Shown here in pieces: positions 7,889 to 16,011 of a stretch of DNA of 37,957 bases (the stretch's first letter is position 1; the number at the start of each line of letters is the position of its first letter). The notes beneath the pieces were generated by a model. The model was not told where the DNA came from and did not search any database. It was given only the letters and a program-made list of their open reading frames with translations. Source of the DNA: QQWI01 sp964522015 (GTDB lineage Bacteria > Bacillota > Clostridia > Peptostreptococcales > Acidaminobacteraceae); assembly GCA_964522015.1 (NCBI GenBank), contig CAZFST010000036.1:1-37957 (forward strand). The letters are read 5' to 3'. Made by a program: the position numbers and the translations under genes.

Positions 7889-8851
7889 TTAAGCGTTCCT
7901 GGTGCAAGCCTCTAAACAGAGTTTCCAAAACACCTGAATATCACATTTTTTTCGCCAATGACGATCGAAGCATTGAACGATAGGCTTCACATAAAAGAAA
8001 CCACTTTGAACTTGCATATTAACTTGGTCATTTCTTACTTGATCACATTGATCATGCATAACCCAGATAGTAGCTGCTCGAACAAAATTCTCTTCGTAAA
8101 CTCTTCGCCACGATTCAATACGATTCCCCATCGTGTACTGATTTTTATACATTGCATCATATACACAATCCAACAAATATGTATAATCATCCGTGATTGG
8201 ATTACATATTTGTATCGCCTTATCAAAGTAGACGTGGAGGTATTCGTGGATGATGGACCCCTCATCTATACGACTTATGATGATGTATTTAGTATTGTTT
8301 AAGCTTAGAAAATCAGCAATTTCATAGGCTTGTAAAGGATTAATAATAGCATTGAAAGTGATATCATTTGCTAAAACGCCCACCTTTTTCTGAATGTTTT
8401 CTATGATTTGCGAACAGTCTATTCCTATATTAGGTACGATTGAATCATTAAATTTAATCCATATTTCGTTAAAACTTCTCAATGACTGAATAATGGCTAT
8501 CATCTGAGGCAGTTCTTTTATCCAATCTATCGTTTCTTTAGTCTTGAATGTTGAACTTATTTGATCATTAGTCTCTATAACAACATCAACGCCATCAATA
8601 ACGCCAAAGTGGTCTAGGTAAAGACAACCAATCGTCATCATAAATCCTTTAGGCCAATAAGGATTAATTTGATCCGTACTAATTCTTGCTTTACTAAAAT
8701 ACTGCATACATGGTGCTTCCATCTTAATTTTATCTCTAATTTCAATAATTAAATCAGAATACTTAGTATCGCCTATATCATAGCCAGATGCCACTAAACC
8801 ACAATAGCAAGCAAAAATGCTTTTACTATAACCAAATTTTAAGTCGTTCAT
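7889..8851 (-). CDS. Putative HEXXH zinc metalloprotease, uncharacterised (DUF4932-like)
   Basis: About 320 residues, no signal peptide or membrane segment. The centre holds EGSIIHEYLHVYFD, an HEXXH zinc motif. About 55 residues later YEENFVRAATIWV carries glutamates placed like the third zinc ligand of gluzincins. The DUF4932 family has this layout, so that is my best guess, without firm identity. Upstream are a helical part and a strand-rich part without known motifs. The ATG at 8851 was preferred over one four codons earlier because GGAG precedes it by six bases. It is 35 bases from the LUD pseudogene on the same strand, so they may share a transcript. Confidence 0.6.
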   Translation of the reverse strand: MNDLKFGYSKSIFACYCGLVASGYDIGDTKYSDLIIEIRDKIKMEAPCMQYFSKARISTDQINPYWPKGFMMTIGCLYLDHFGVIDGVDVVIETNDQISSTFKTKETIDWIKELPQMIAIIQSLRSFNEIWIKFNDSIVPNIGIDCSQIIENIQKKVGVLANDITFNAIINPLQAYEIADFLSLNNTKYIIISRIDEGSIIHEYLHVYFDKAIQICNPITDDYTYLLDCVYDAMYKNQYTMGNRIESWRRVYEENFVRAATIWVMHDQCDQVRNDQVNMQVQSGFFYVKPIVQCFDRHWRKKCDIQVFWKLCLEACTRNA

Positions 8852-8886
8852 ATTTTGCTCCATGTTATTTAAAGTAACCTGCTCAA

Positions 8887-9513
8887 CTAAAACCCTAAAT
8901 TCTCATCAATAATCAGCAATTTCATTCTTCCCGAACAGTGCTGCCCCCTAATGATTGATACATAATTACAGACGCGTACACTTTGAGTGCACTGTTCACA
9001 ACCCTCTTTATAGCTACAAGGTGAGCCGATTTTTGCTCGTTTTGCATTTAGTGGTGTCGCAACTGTTAAGGCTCTTTTAATCGCATCTTTCTCTGTGTTT
9101 TCCATTTTTTTCGCACTAGCTATAATTAACACCCGTTCAGGCCCATAAGTCATTGCTGCAACTCGGTTGCCACTATGATCTACGTTTACAACCCTGCCAT
9201 CTTTAGAAAAGGCATTACAACTGGTAATCTAGCAATCCGAAATTAAAGCATTCTTTTTTAGTTGCTTAATCTCTTCAGTTGTCACTGCCATTGTTTTATC
9301 AAATACTATTTTGCCCATTTCAACTGCTATGTCGCAGATCTTTAAGGCTTTTAATGTCTGTGAATTCCCAATTCCTATCGTTTCGTAATTTCCAATCTCA
9401 TTTCTAATACTATTGATCAAATCTTCTCTTGAATGATAATACTCAAATTCAATGTGACGTTCTTCAAAAGTTCTTTTAATAGCATCAACTTCATTATTCA
9501 ATTCATGACTCAC
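8887..9513 (-). pseudogene. LUD-domain protein (DUF162/LutC-like) with in-frame amber codon
   Basis: One reading frame of about 208 codons is split by a single TAG at 9231-9229. The first part has IGIGNSQTLKAL; the second, after the stop, reads ITSCNAFSKDGRVVNVDHSG, then GNRVAAMTYGPERV, TPLNAKRAKIGSPC and a cysteine-rich end (CEQCTQSVRVC). This order matches the DUF162/LUD family throughout, so the TAG replaces one residue, probably tyrosine or phenylalanine, in a normal protein. The likely start is GTG at 9513 with GGGGGA before it. Family members act in lactate use or bind a nucleotide-like ligand. Unless the TAG is read through, only a 94-residue N-terminal piece is made. No base is missing, so a frameshift is ruled out. 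Confidence 0.85.
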
Positions 9514-9576
9514 TTTATATCCCCCATTCAAATTACTGGAAGTCACATTGGGCTACGCACAAATCATTATTCAAGC

Positions 9577-10314
9577 TTAGTTAACCCGTACCACAACAAG
9601 GGTCAAATCATCAAAATACCCAGTATCAACAATGGATCTTTGTTTTGCGGTTTCCATAATCGTTTCCATTGCATGATCCAAATTTTTCTCAATTGAGACT
9701 TTTATCAATTCTTCACCTGTAACCCAGTCGCTGACACCATCACAGCACATTGCGAACACATCTCCAGGCTTTAAATGTATTTGTTCAATTTTGTGGTTTG
9801 GAACCACCATTGGAATAAATGAGTTGAAGCAACTCCACATCCATGGATGCATATTGGCAATATAACCATCATACTGTTCCCGGGTAATATGCCCTTGTTC
9901 AATCATCGACTCATACCTACGGGCACTCTTGGCAACTTCAATCGTCTTCTCTCCATCAAAGTGATAGGCGGGTGAATCCCCAATCGAAGCCACTGTCAGT
10001 ACATCATTATGAATCAACCCAATCACCAAAGTTCCAAATACATACTCTTTGCGTTTTTGGGATACCTCTATCAGACGATTATTGATGGCCCAGAATAAGC
10101 GATCTAAAAACACCTCTGGTCTCTCATTTTCCAGTGGCAATAGTTCCTTTGCAGTTTCAATGCATAATTGCCCCATCAAAACCTTACCATCTTCTCCAGC
10201 ACCAGAAGCGCCATCCGCCAAAAGTATCAACTGCTTATTACTTGATATGTAAAAAGCATCACCATTAATCCCCGTGCTCCCAACTATCGATTTCCCTAAT
10301 ATCTCAAACGCCAT
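9577..10314 (-). CDS. PP2C-type Ser/Thr protein phosphatase
   Basis: 245 residues, a complete small PP2C domain. Metal-binding motifs appear in order: GDAFYIS (residues 18-24), LLADGASGAGEDGK (31-44), VASIGDSPAY (about 108-117), CCDGVSDWV (about 188-196) and DDLTLVVV (about 235-242). The aspartates in these motifs hold the Mn/Mg pair that removes phosphate from serine or threonine. No membrane or sensor domain is attached, so it is a free cytoplasmic phosphatase. No kinase gene is next to it. GAGGAG stands before the ATG. The substrate is unknown. Confidence 0.93.
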   Translation of the reverse strand: MAFEILGKSIVGSTGINGDAFYISSNKQLILLADGASGAGEDGKVLMGQLCIETAKELLPLENERPEVFLDRLFWAINNRLIEVSQKRKEYVFGTLVIGLIHNDVLTVASIGDSPAYHFDGEKTIEVAKSARRYESMIEQGHITREQYDGYIANMHPWMWSCFNSFIPMVVPNHKIEQIHLKPGDVFAMCCDGVSDWVTGEELIKVSIEKNLDHAMETIMETAKQRSIVDTGYFDDLTLVVVRVN

Positions 10315-10365
10315 ATTTTTTACTCCTCGTTCACATCATCATCATAAACCAATCTATCCTTATGC

Positions 10366-11151
10366 TCATTTCAAGAACTTTCGCACCAAATGCAAAGTAC
10401 AGTAACCCTCCTCAACACTGACAACACCCAAATCTTCATAGCCACGAGCCATGAACCACTGCAAATCCCCATTTGGAAAAGAACCATATACATCGGTAAT
10501 CGCTATAAGACTAGTATATTTTGAGCGCAGTTCAGCCTCAAGTCTTTCTAGTGGAACTGATTTATAGTCAAAGGCCTCTGAAGAAGGGTAAAGACAAGTC
10601 AAGAATGCCACATCATCTGACTTTGGTATATCATAAGGCACCAGTAAGGAAGGCACATATTCTGCCCCACCCACAACATTTTCACCATCTAAATGCAGCA
10701 CACCCCAAAACTCACAGCCCATCCTCTTCAAAAACTCACCCTTTGCCCCACAACTTTGACCACAATCTGAAAGAGTACATTTAGCCTTAAGCAAGCTTAC
10801 ATTACCTTCATTTAGAAGCGTTGTTTGCCTATGGTAAATATCGGTAGACCACGTTTTACGATAAGGTTGTTCAACAAGTTCTTTGCCAGAAATAAAGCTC
10901 TCAATTGTTATGGCATCTAGAGGTCTAAACCACCGTTGCTCCCCGTTAAACACCGTTAGAAAGGGAAAAAAGACACGCTGTGATTTGCAAATCCCAATGT
11001 TTTCAGCAGTGTTTTCTGAAGTACCATGGACAGTATCCAGCGAAATATCGACAATTTCAATTTCAAGTTCGTTGCTGTAACCCTTAAGTAAATCAAGGGT
11101 TTCGTATATCACCGGGCACTGAAAGCCCCAGTGGTAAAATTCTAATTTCAT
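10366..11151 (-). CDS. Thioredoxin-like/GNAT-like two-domain protein (YoaP-related)
   Basis: 261 residues. Residues 1 to about 95 look like a thioredoxin fold (MKLEFYHWGFQCPVIYETLD with one cysteine and a long helix, then FFPFLTVFNGEQRWFRPLD). Residues about 115-261 look like a cysteine-rich GNAT-like domain (AKCTLSDCGQSCGAKGEFL, WGVLHLDGENVVGGAEYVP, MARGYEDLG), resembling the acetyltransferase part of YoaP-type proteins. The canonical Q/R-x-x-G-x-G/A loop is not obvious. Its ATG overlaps the stop of the upstream gene as ATGA, so the two are translated together. A function in thiol or small-molecule modification is only a guess. Confidence 0.6.
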   Translation of the reverse strand: MKLEFYHWGFQCPVIYETLDLLKGYSNELEIEIVDISLDTVHGTSENTAENIGICKSQRVFFPFLTVFNGEQRWFRPLDAITIESFISGKELVEQPYRKTWSTDIYHRQTTLLNEGNVSLLKAKCTLSDCGQSCGAKGEFLKRMGCEFWGVLHLDGENVVGGAEYVPSLLVPYDIPKSDDVAFLTCLYPSSEAFDYKSVPLERLEAELRSKYTSLIAITDVYGSFPNGDLQWFMARGYEDLGVVSVEEGYCTLHLVRKFLK

Positions 11152-12554
11152 GATTCCCCTTCTCTTTCAGTACATCCTTTAACAATCCTTTTCTTCATCG
11201 TCACCATACCCGCTTCATAACCCATCTTTTGATTGAGCCCAATCATCTTATGGTTGGTGTAATGCACAGTGGTTTCAATGGCTTTAATGTCATTCTCACG
11301 GCACCAATCTTCCAGTGCCAGCTTTAGAGCCGTGGAAATCCCACCTTGTCTGTATTTTGGCTCTACATAAAGTGACATAATCATCACAGTATCCTGCCTC
11401 TGCACCTGCCTATCAGCCCAAATAAAGCCCACAGGCGTCTTCCCGTGAAAAGCAATCATTAAAAACAAATCCTCTGGAGGGCTTTGAAACAGCCTGTTTA
11501 CTGTTTCTTCGATGTCCTGGGCAGAAGGTTGGTACTCTGGCATCCACAAAATAGGCGTGGCATTGTGCCAAGCGGCGACTCTGTTCAAAAGCTCACGGGT
11601 TTTCTCATCAGCCCTCTCACACAGAGAAGTACCAAGCCCTATCTTGCTGAAATCAATGGGATGCGCTTTGAGATAGTAACCTGTGAAATCTGAAGTAAAG
11701 TAATGCCCGATTTCTGGTATTTCAATCACTGTTGACCGCCCACCAGCTGCCAGAATGTTTTCATGTAATTTTCTAACATTCGTGTAAAAGTAATCATGAG
11801 TCCCAAGGATAAAATGATACTGAATGTTGATGTTTAGGGGGATATGTGGGTCTGTAATTGCAGGCATAACGCCGATATAATCCACCCCGTGCTTCATGGC
11901 TAGCTTCAAAGCCAAGCGCCCCCCTTGAGAAGTACCAGAAAAAGCTACAACCCGCTCAGATAGTGCATCCCCAGAAGTTAGGCCTTCTGTCACTAATTGC
12001 GCCTCTATTTCTGAAAATCCACGAGCTTCGTCATTCCAACAAAACCCTTTTGAGCTTTCAGCTTGGGAGGATTGAAAGAATACCCCTTCAATAGCCAGTG
12101 CCTGATAAGCCTCTTCAAAGTAGGTCATGTAATTGGCGACCGTATCGTCTTTCCAATGAAGATTCACAATCACATCGTGGTCCTGTCCGGGGTTAAGTCT
12201 AAAAACCTCGGGTTTTGAATGACTACAAGCTCTTTCAGAAAGCTTCTCCATACTTTCGCAAACGGCAATAAAGCCTGGATCTGATAAACAAGGCGCAAAT
12301 TCCTCTTCAGATTTGATTTTTTCCTGCGACCACCAAACTTCGTTATGTAACGCCCGTTCAAAACACGCCACCACTTCACCAACTGCACCAGCACGGCTCT
12401 GAACACAGGCATGCCAATAAAGGGTTTCCGATAACCGCAATGGATAGGCATCAATCATCCACGCAGAAATCTCAAGTGCTTCTTTGATATCATTGGCCAT
12501 AAAGGCTTTTAACATGCGCTCAAAATCAGCCTCTAAGGTTATTGTATTTGACAT
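11148..12554 (-). CDS. TPR-like, alpha/beta-hydrolase and GNAT three-domain fusion
   Basis: 468 residues. Residues about 1-95 are helical and TPR-like (MLKAFMANDIKEALEISAWM, then LSETLYWHACVQSRAG). Residues about 105-300 are an alpha/beta hydrolase: FSGTSQGGRLALKLA is the nucleophile elbow (serine in G-T-S-Q-G), GTHDYF supplies the acid and PEIGHYF the histidine. Residues about 315-468 form a GNAT domain with IMSLYVEPKYRQGGISTALK and a closing NQKMGYEAG. I know no characterised protein with this order. The gene overlaps the VOC gene before it by 16 bases and the next gene by four, so it sits in a tight operon. Domain calls are from motifs; the joint reaction is unknown. Confidence 0.8.
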   Translation of the reverse strand: MSNTITLEADFERMLKAFMANDIKEALEISAWMIDAYPLRLSETLYWHACVQSRAGAVGEVVACFERALHNEVWWSQEKIKSEEEFAPCLSDPGFIAVCESMEKLSERACSHSKPEVFRLNPGQDHDVIVNLHWKDDTVANYMTYFEEAYQALAIEGVFFQSSQAESSKGFCWNDEARGFSEIEAQLVTEGLTSGDALSERVVAFSGTSQGGRLALKLAMKHGVDYIGVMPAITDPHIPLNINIQYHFILGTHDYFYTNVRKLHENILAAGGRSTVIEIPEIGHYFTSDFTGYYLKAHPIDFSKIGLGTSLCERADEKTRELLNRVAAWHNATPILWMPEYQPSAQDIEETVNRLFQSPPEDLFLMIAFHGKTPVGFIWADRQVQRQDTVMIMSLYVEPKYRQGGISTALKLALEDWCRENDIKAIETTVHYTNHKMIGLNQKMGYEAGMVTMKKRIVKGCTEREGES

Positions 12555-12973
12555 TTTAACCTCTCATTTATCTTGTGTCCTTGCTCTAATTGAAGCAGAT
12601 CCCATCTGTTGCCATAGAGATCTTCAAAAACGGCTACAGTGCCGTAAGATTCTACTTTTGGTTCTCTCACAAAGCGAACGCCTTTTGCCAATAATCCCTG
12701 GTAATCTCGCCAAAAGTCATCTGTATTCAAAAATAGAAACACCCGTCCCCCGCACTGATCACCGATAAAAGTGGCTTGATTTTCATTGGAGGCCTTTGCT
12801 AGTAAAATGGTGCAGCCAAATGAACCTCTTGGCGCAACAACAACCCATCGCTTGTCTTGTTGAGGCTGATATGTATCTTCAATCAACTCAAAATTGAGCT
12901 TTTCAGTGTAAAATGCAATGGCTTCATCGTAATCCCTTACCACAAGGGCAATATGAATAATTTCTTGTTTCAT
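12539..12973 (-). CDS. VOC (glyoxalase/dioxygenase) family protein
   Basis: 144 residues made of two beta-alpha-beta-beta-beta units. The first starts IHIALVVRDYDEAIAFYTEK and the second ends AVFEDLYGNRWDLLQ, with the metal-site positions H (residue 7) and E (about 126) of the fold both filled by plausible ligands. This resembles the glyoxalase/bleomycin-resistance superfamily. The last residues overlap the start of the three-domain gene by 16 bases. The substrate cannot be deduced. Confidence 0.9.
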   Translation of the reverse strand: MKQEIIHIALVVRDYDEAIAFYTEKLNFELIEDTYQPQQDKRWVVVAPRGSFGCTILLAKASNENQATFIGDQCGGRVFLFLNTDDFWRDYQGLLAKGVRFVREPKVESYGTVAVFEDLYGNRWDLLQLEQGHKINERLKCQIQ

Positions 12974-12982
12974 ATTTAGACT

Positions 12983-13552
12983 TTATCCTTTCTTGCTTGG
13001 TTCTCCCCACCCACCAAGTGTCTCACCTGTCCATGAAAAATATGTAGAACTGGTGGTCGATACGGGTGCAATTTCTGACATCAGCGCCTCTAGACTCTTC
13101 TCAGAATCTACTACTGATTCGTTAGCTAATACGTTTCGAACTTTGCAAATAAAAATATCACTGCCCTCTAAATTGATTACTTTAGAGACTTCCAATTCAA
13201 AGGTCCACGGGCTGCAGTTCAATACTGGCACATCGAGTATATGACCCTTTTGAACATCATAGGAGATGGCTTTCTTTTCTTCTGAGCCACCTTCATGATT
13301 GCCACAAAAGTCTGCAAGGGGGAGCATCCCTTCTGTTACCAGATTTGCAGAGAAAACCTCTGTTTCTAAGATTCTTTTTTTGGTCATTTTGTCGCCACCA
13401 ATACAGGCTATTACACCTAATTCGTCAGTCCAACAATAGGTAAACCAACAAAACAAACCAAAATTAGGGGTGCCATCTTCCTTATAGGTTCCGTATAAGA
13501 AAAGGGTTTGGGGACAAAATTTATTGGAAACTGGTACTGATACTTTACTCAT
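12983..13552 (-). CDS. Flavin reductase-like protein (FMN-binding split barrel)
   Basis: 189 residues. VSNKFCPQTLFLYGTYKEDG at the start and FCWFTYCWTDELG, then KKRILETEVFSANLVTE, match the flavin reductase-like split-barrel family that binds FMN and often acts as an oxidoreductase partner. In place of the common GK.T-type pattern it has GGDKMTKKR. The product is complete, with no membrane segment. Its start overlaps the end of the DJ-1/PfpI gene by eight bases and has AAGGAG inside that gene, so it was co-translated with it. Since the DJ-1 gene has lost its own start, expression now may depend on read-through from the tnpB element. Confidence 0.87.
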   Translation of the reverse strand: MSKVSVPVSNKFCPQTLFLYGTYKEDGTPNFGLFCWFTYCWTDELGVIACIGGDKMTKKRILETEVFSANLVTEGMLPLADFCGNHEGGSEEKKAISYDVQKGHILDVPVLNCSPWTFELEVSKVINLEGSDIFICKVRNVLANESVVDSEKSLEALMSEIAPVSTTSSTYFSWTGETLGGWGEPSKKG

Positions 13553-14081
13553 AATCTCTCCTTGGCCTCTCTTTCATAACCTGGACAAGCTTACTTGCAA
13601 ATGCTTCATAGGACTGGCCTTGCGCTGTGATCATCATACCCGACTTACAATCGTCGATAACGATTGGTGTGGCTTCATATTTTGTGCGCTTATAGTACTT
13701 TGCAAGGGGATCTTCATCCGTAATACCCGTTGCCCCACCTGTGCATCGTAACCCGTCAAGCAGACCAAAGCCGGCCAGTAATTCTGAACCACCACAAATA
13801 CCTGCCACAACGCCTCCGCTGCTGACACAATCCTCAATAAAGGTTTTAAGATGATCCACCTCAAAAAGTGGCATGCTATCTCCGCCAGGAATAACAAGTA
13901 AGTCAATGGATTTAGGGTCGATTGCTTCGAGGGTATGATTCACTAAAAATGTCTGCCCCTCTAAACTTCTGTAAGGTCTATTCTCGTTAGCTGCGTGATG
14001 CCACTCTAAATCTCCTAAATTCAAGAGAACCAAAGCAATTTCAAATTCAGCAAAACCGTCATAGTGACTTGCTCCCACCAC
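13545..14081 (-). pseudogene. DJ-1/PfpI family protein, 5' end replaced by tnpB element
   Basis: The native part starts at 14063 with YDGFAEFEIALVLL, the first helix region of DJ-1/PfpI proteins. It goes on with LLVIPGGDSM and AGICGGSELLAGFGLL, where the cysteine is the reactive nucleophile-elbow residue, and ends at a normal C-terminus. The first strand, usually 5-8 residues ahead of YDGF, is missing: bases 14064-14081 belong to the right end of the tnpB element and would encode MVGASH from a GTG. A protein of about 178 residues could still be made from this GTG without a proper first strand. I rate it as broken or at best altered. The family covers proteases, glyoxalases and amidases. Confidence 0.75.
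14044..14063 (-). other. Predicted guide segment of the omegaRNA
   Basis: In TnpB systems the bases just after the right end act as the guide. Here these 20 bases (minus strand, starting TATGACGG) are the first native bases of the DJ-1 gene. With TTTAT kept at the left end, the predicted target is TTTAT followed by this stretch, which is the empty insertion site. This is family knowledge applied to this sequence. Confidence 0.45.
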
Positions 14082-14260
14082 TTATAGAAGTGGGGGCTTC
14101 TTGTTTCAATGATTACCGCCTCATTTGACTGAGGTCTTACACAATCTCCACAAGCGTTAGTTCCCGTGTGCCCCACGGTACTTAGTTCAATTGCATTCAT
14201 CAGTGACTAGGATCTGCACTGACATTTATTTGGGACAATCCTTGAGCTTCCTTTAAGATG
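14064..14260 (-). ncRNA. Predicted omegaRNA (TnpB guide RNA scaffold)
   Basis: The region from the last tnpB codons to the right end is non-coding beyond 14199 and strongly structured. It has a GC hairpin CCGTG/CACGG around GGGCA (about 14166-14180), a GACCTCAGTC/GAGGC segment (about 14110-14135) and the end hairpin before AAGTCAC. The location, overlapping the 3' end of tnpB, is where omegaRNA is encoded in IS200/IS605 elements. The 5' limit is a guess based on typical lengths of about 150-250 bases. Confidence 0.55.
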
Positions 14261-15330
14261 TTGATGGCTGCATTCTGGTCGCGGTGATGCTCGGTGTTGC
14301 AATGTGGACAGATCCACGACCTAACCTTGAGGTCTTTAAGGTCAGGATTTTTATAGCCACAGACATGACAAAGCTGTGAGCTGGGGAAAAACATGGCGAC
14401 CTTAACCACGTTTTTACCATACCATGCTGCTTTGTACTCTAGCATTGTCACAAAACTGGACCATGAGACATCACTAATAGCCCTTGAGAGTTTGCGATTC
14501 TTGAGCATATTCTTAACTTTTAGTGTCTCAAGGCCGATGAAATCATACTTCTTTATCAGCTGAGTACTGGTTTTATGAAAGAAATCCCTTCTCTGATTGG
14601 CTATCTGCTCGTGCAACTTAGCAACCTTGATACGTGCTTTATGACAGTTTTTACTCCCCCTTGTTTTTCGGGATAGTGACCGCTGTAGGCGACGCATTTT
14701 GTTTTGCTGTGAACGTGCAAATTTAAGGTTTGGAGTGGGGTCTCCAACTGATGGCGTGAACATGTCCTTAAGGCCAAGATCTAGGCCCACACTAAGCCCT
14801 GTTTTAGCCAGTTGTGGCATCTCGACTTCAGTACAAAGTATTGACACAAAATACTTACCCACAGGATTTTTGCTGACTGTGGCACTTAAAATACGTCCTT
14901 CAACTTGCCTTGAGTAGCGACATCGCACATAGCCCAATTTAGGCAATTTAAGAACACCTTTAGACTGAAACACAGCTATATTCTCGTTGACTTTTTTAGA
15001 GGTGAAAGCCTTACGCATGCCATTTTTTTTATGAAACCGTGGGTAGTTGGTGCGTTTTGCAAAGAAATTTGAATAGGCTCTGTCAAGGTTTTTGATAGAT
15101 GACTGTAGTGCAGTGGCATCCACCTCTTTTAGCCACACAAGCTCTTTTTTGAGTTTTGTCATTTCAGCAGAACAGCCGTTGTAGTTAAGTTTTTCACCAC
15201 ACGTTTCAAACAGTTCTTTTCGAAGTGCGAGGAAATGGTTATACACAAAACGCACACAGCCCAATGTCTTCTCAATTTTAACAGCTTGAGCTTTTGTAGG
15301 TTCTAAACTGAATTTATAGGCGCGTTCCAT
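14200..15330 (-). CDS. tnpB: TnpB, RNA-guided RuvC nuclease of IS200/IS605 element
   Basis: 376 residues. All key parts are present: GLDLGLKDMF (first RuvC aspartate, about residue 190), FIGLETLKVKNML (catalytic glutamate, about 270), the zinc finger CHVCGY...CPHC (about 325-347) and HHRDQNAAINIL (last aspartate, about 352). The N-terminal RAYKFSLEPTKAQ and VRFVYNHFLALR are typical of the family. The ATG at 15330 follows GAGGAGG by eight bases; a TTG two codons earlier is too close. Active TnpB proteins cut DNA next to a short motif using omegaRNA and help keep the element in the genome. No residue loss suggests inactivity. Copy 1 at the window start is nearly identical where visible, so movement or duplication was recent. 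Confidence 0.95.
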   Translation of the reverse strand: MERAYKFSLEPTKAQAVKIEKTLGCVRFVYNHFLALRKELFETCGEKLNYNGCSAEMTKLKKELVWLKEVDATALQSSIKNLDRAYSNFFAKRTNYPRFHKKNGMRKAFTSKKVNENIAVFQSKGVLKLPKLGYVRCRYSRQVEGRILSATVSKNPVGKYFVSILCTEVEMPQLAKTGLSVGLDLGLKDMFTPSVGDPTPNLKFARSQQNKMRRLQRSLSRKTRGSKNCHKARIKVAKLHEQIANQRRDFFHKTSTQLIKKYDFIGLETLKVKNMLKNRKLSRAISDVSWSSFVTMLEYKAAWYGKNVVKVAMFFPSSQLCHVCGYKNPDLKDLKVRSWICPHCNTEHHRDQNAAINILKEAQGLSQINVSADPSH

Positions 15331-15369
15331 GTACAATACCTCCTCAAAATACGAACATGTGTTCTGGTT

Positions 15370-15999
15370 TTATTGTACCACTTTCTCGGCAATATAACTA
15401 GTGATTTGCTCAAAAAGACGCCTCATTTGAGGCGCAGGCAATTCATCTCCCACCTTCGCTCTCACTAAGTGAGCAAGGAAGGCTAAGAGGTGGGAGTCTT
15501 CTTGCCAAGGATGATAAATAAACCCCTCCACATTAAGAGATTTTCTAAAATGACCCAGCTCTATACCCGCATTAATGATTTGCTTAATGTCTTTGGCAAA
15601 GGACAAATATCGTTTTTGGTTCAGTAAAGACATTTCCTCTGTAAATTCAACAGTGGCCCAAAACTCCGATGCAAACTTGACCCATTGAACGTGATTTTCA
15701 TCTAAAAAGTTTCTTAGCCTGATGCCTATGTATTCAGCAATTCTCTCTTCAGGTGATAAACAGCAATCAATTTTTGTTGAAAGTGTCGCCTTGCTCATAT
15801 CAGAGTTTTCAACTATTGCGAAGAAAACCTCCTGTTTGCTATTAAAGTAGGTATAGAAGCACCCTTTACTAATGCCCGCTTCCTTGATAATTTCATTTAC
15901 TGAGACCCTTGAATAGCCTTTCAGTGCAAAGAGTTTAAAGGCCTCTGCAACAATGTCGTCTCTATTTGTCGCCCATTTTTCTTTATTTAACTTTGGCAT
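15370..15999 (-). pseudogene. TetR family regulator, 3' end replaced by tnpB element
   Basis: The native part (15999 to 15514) encodes about 162 residues: an intact helix-turn-helix (AFKLFALKGYSRVSVNEIIK, then AGISKGCFYTYFNSKQEVFF) and most of the helical domain up to GIELGHFRKSLNVEGFIY. The element then starts, and the frame happens to stay open for another 48 codons of element sequence (HPWQEDSHLLAFL to VVQ). The same bases in copy 1 are in a different context, which proves the tail is not native. The last one or two helices of a TetR protein, which form much of the dimer interface, are therefore lost. The DNA-binding domain remains, so a residual product might bind DNA poorly. No clear ribosome binding site precedes the ATG. 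Confidence 0.8.
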
Positions 16000-16011
16000 G
16001 GCGCATTTTAT

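Larger units (their letters stand above)
14064..15513 (-). mobile_element. IS200/IS605-type tnpB-only element, complete copy 2
   Basis: About 1,450 bases with one gene, tnpB, and no tnpA, as in IS1341-type elements that need a transposase in trans. The left end (minus strand) starts after TTTAT at 15514-15518 and has a long hairpin with arms CTCCCACC/GGTGGGAG. The right end at about 14064 has a hairpin CCCACTT/AAGTGG and closes with AAGTCAC. There are no terminal inverted repeats or target duplication, as expected. The left boundary comes from comparison with copy 1; the right boundary is inferred from the first DJ-1 codons and could be off by a few bases. Confidence 0.88.

Noticed and set aside
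9229..9231. In-frame TAG as a pyrrolysine codon
   Set aside because: LUD/DUF162 proteins are not known to use pyrrolysine, no pylT/pylS gene is in the window, and the position is normally an ordinary hydrophobic or aromatic residue. A nonsense mutation is simpler.
15370..15513. The TetR frame runs on for 48 codons into a plausible-looking helical tail ending AEKVVQ
   Set aside because: The same bases occur in the element copy at the window start, next to an unrelated gene, so they are element sequence and the open frame is chance.
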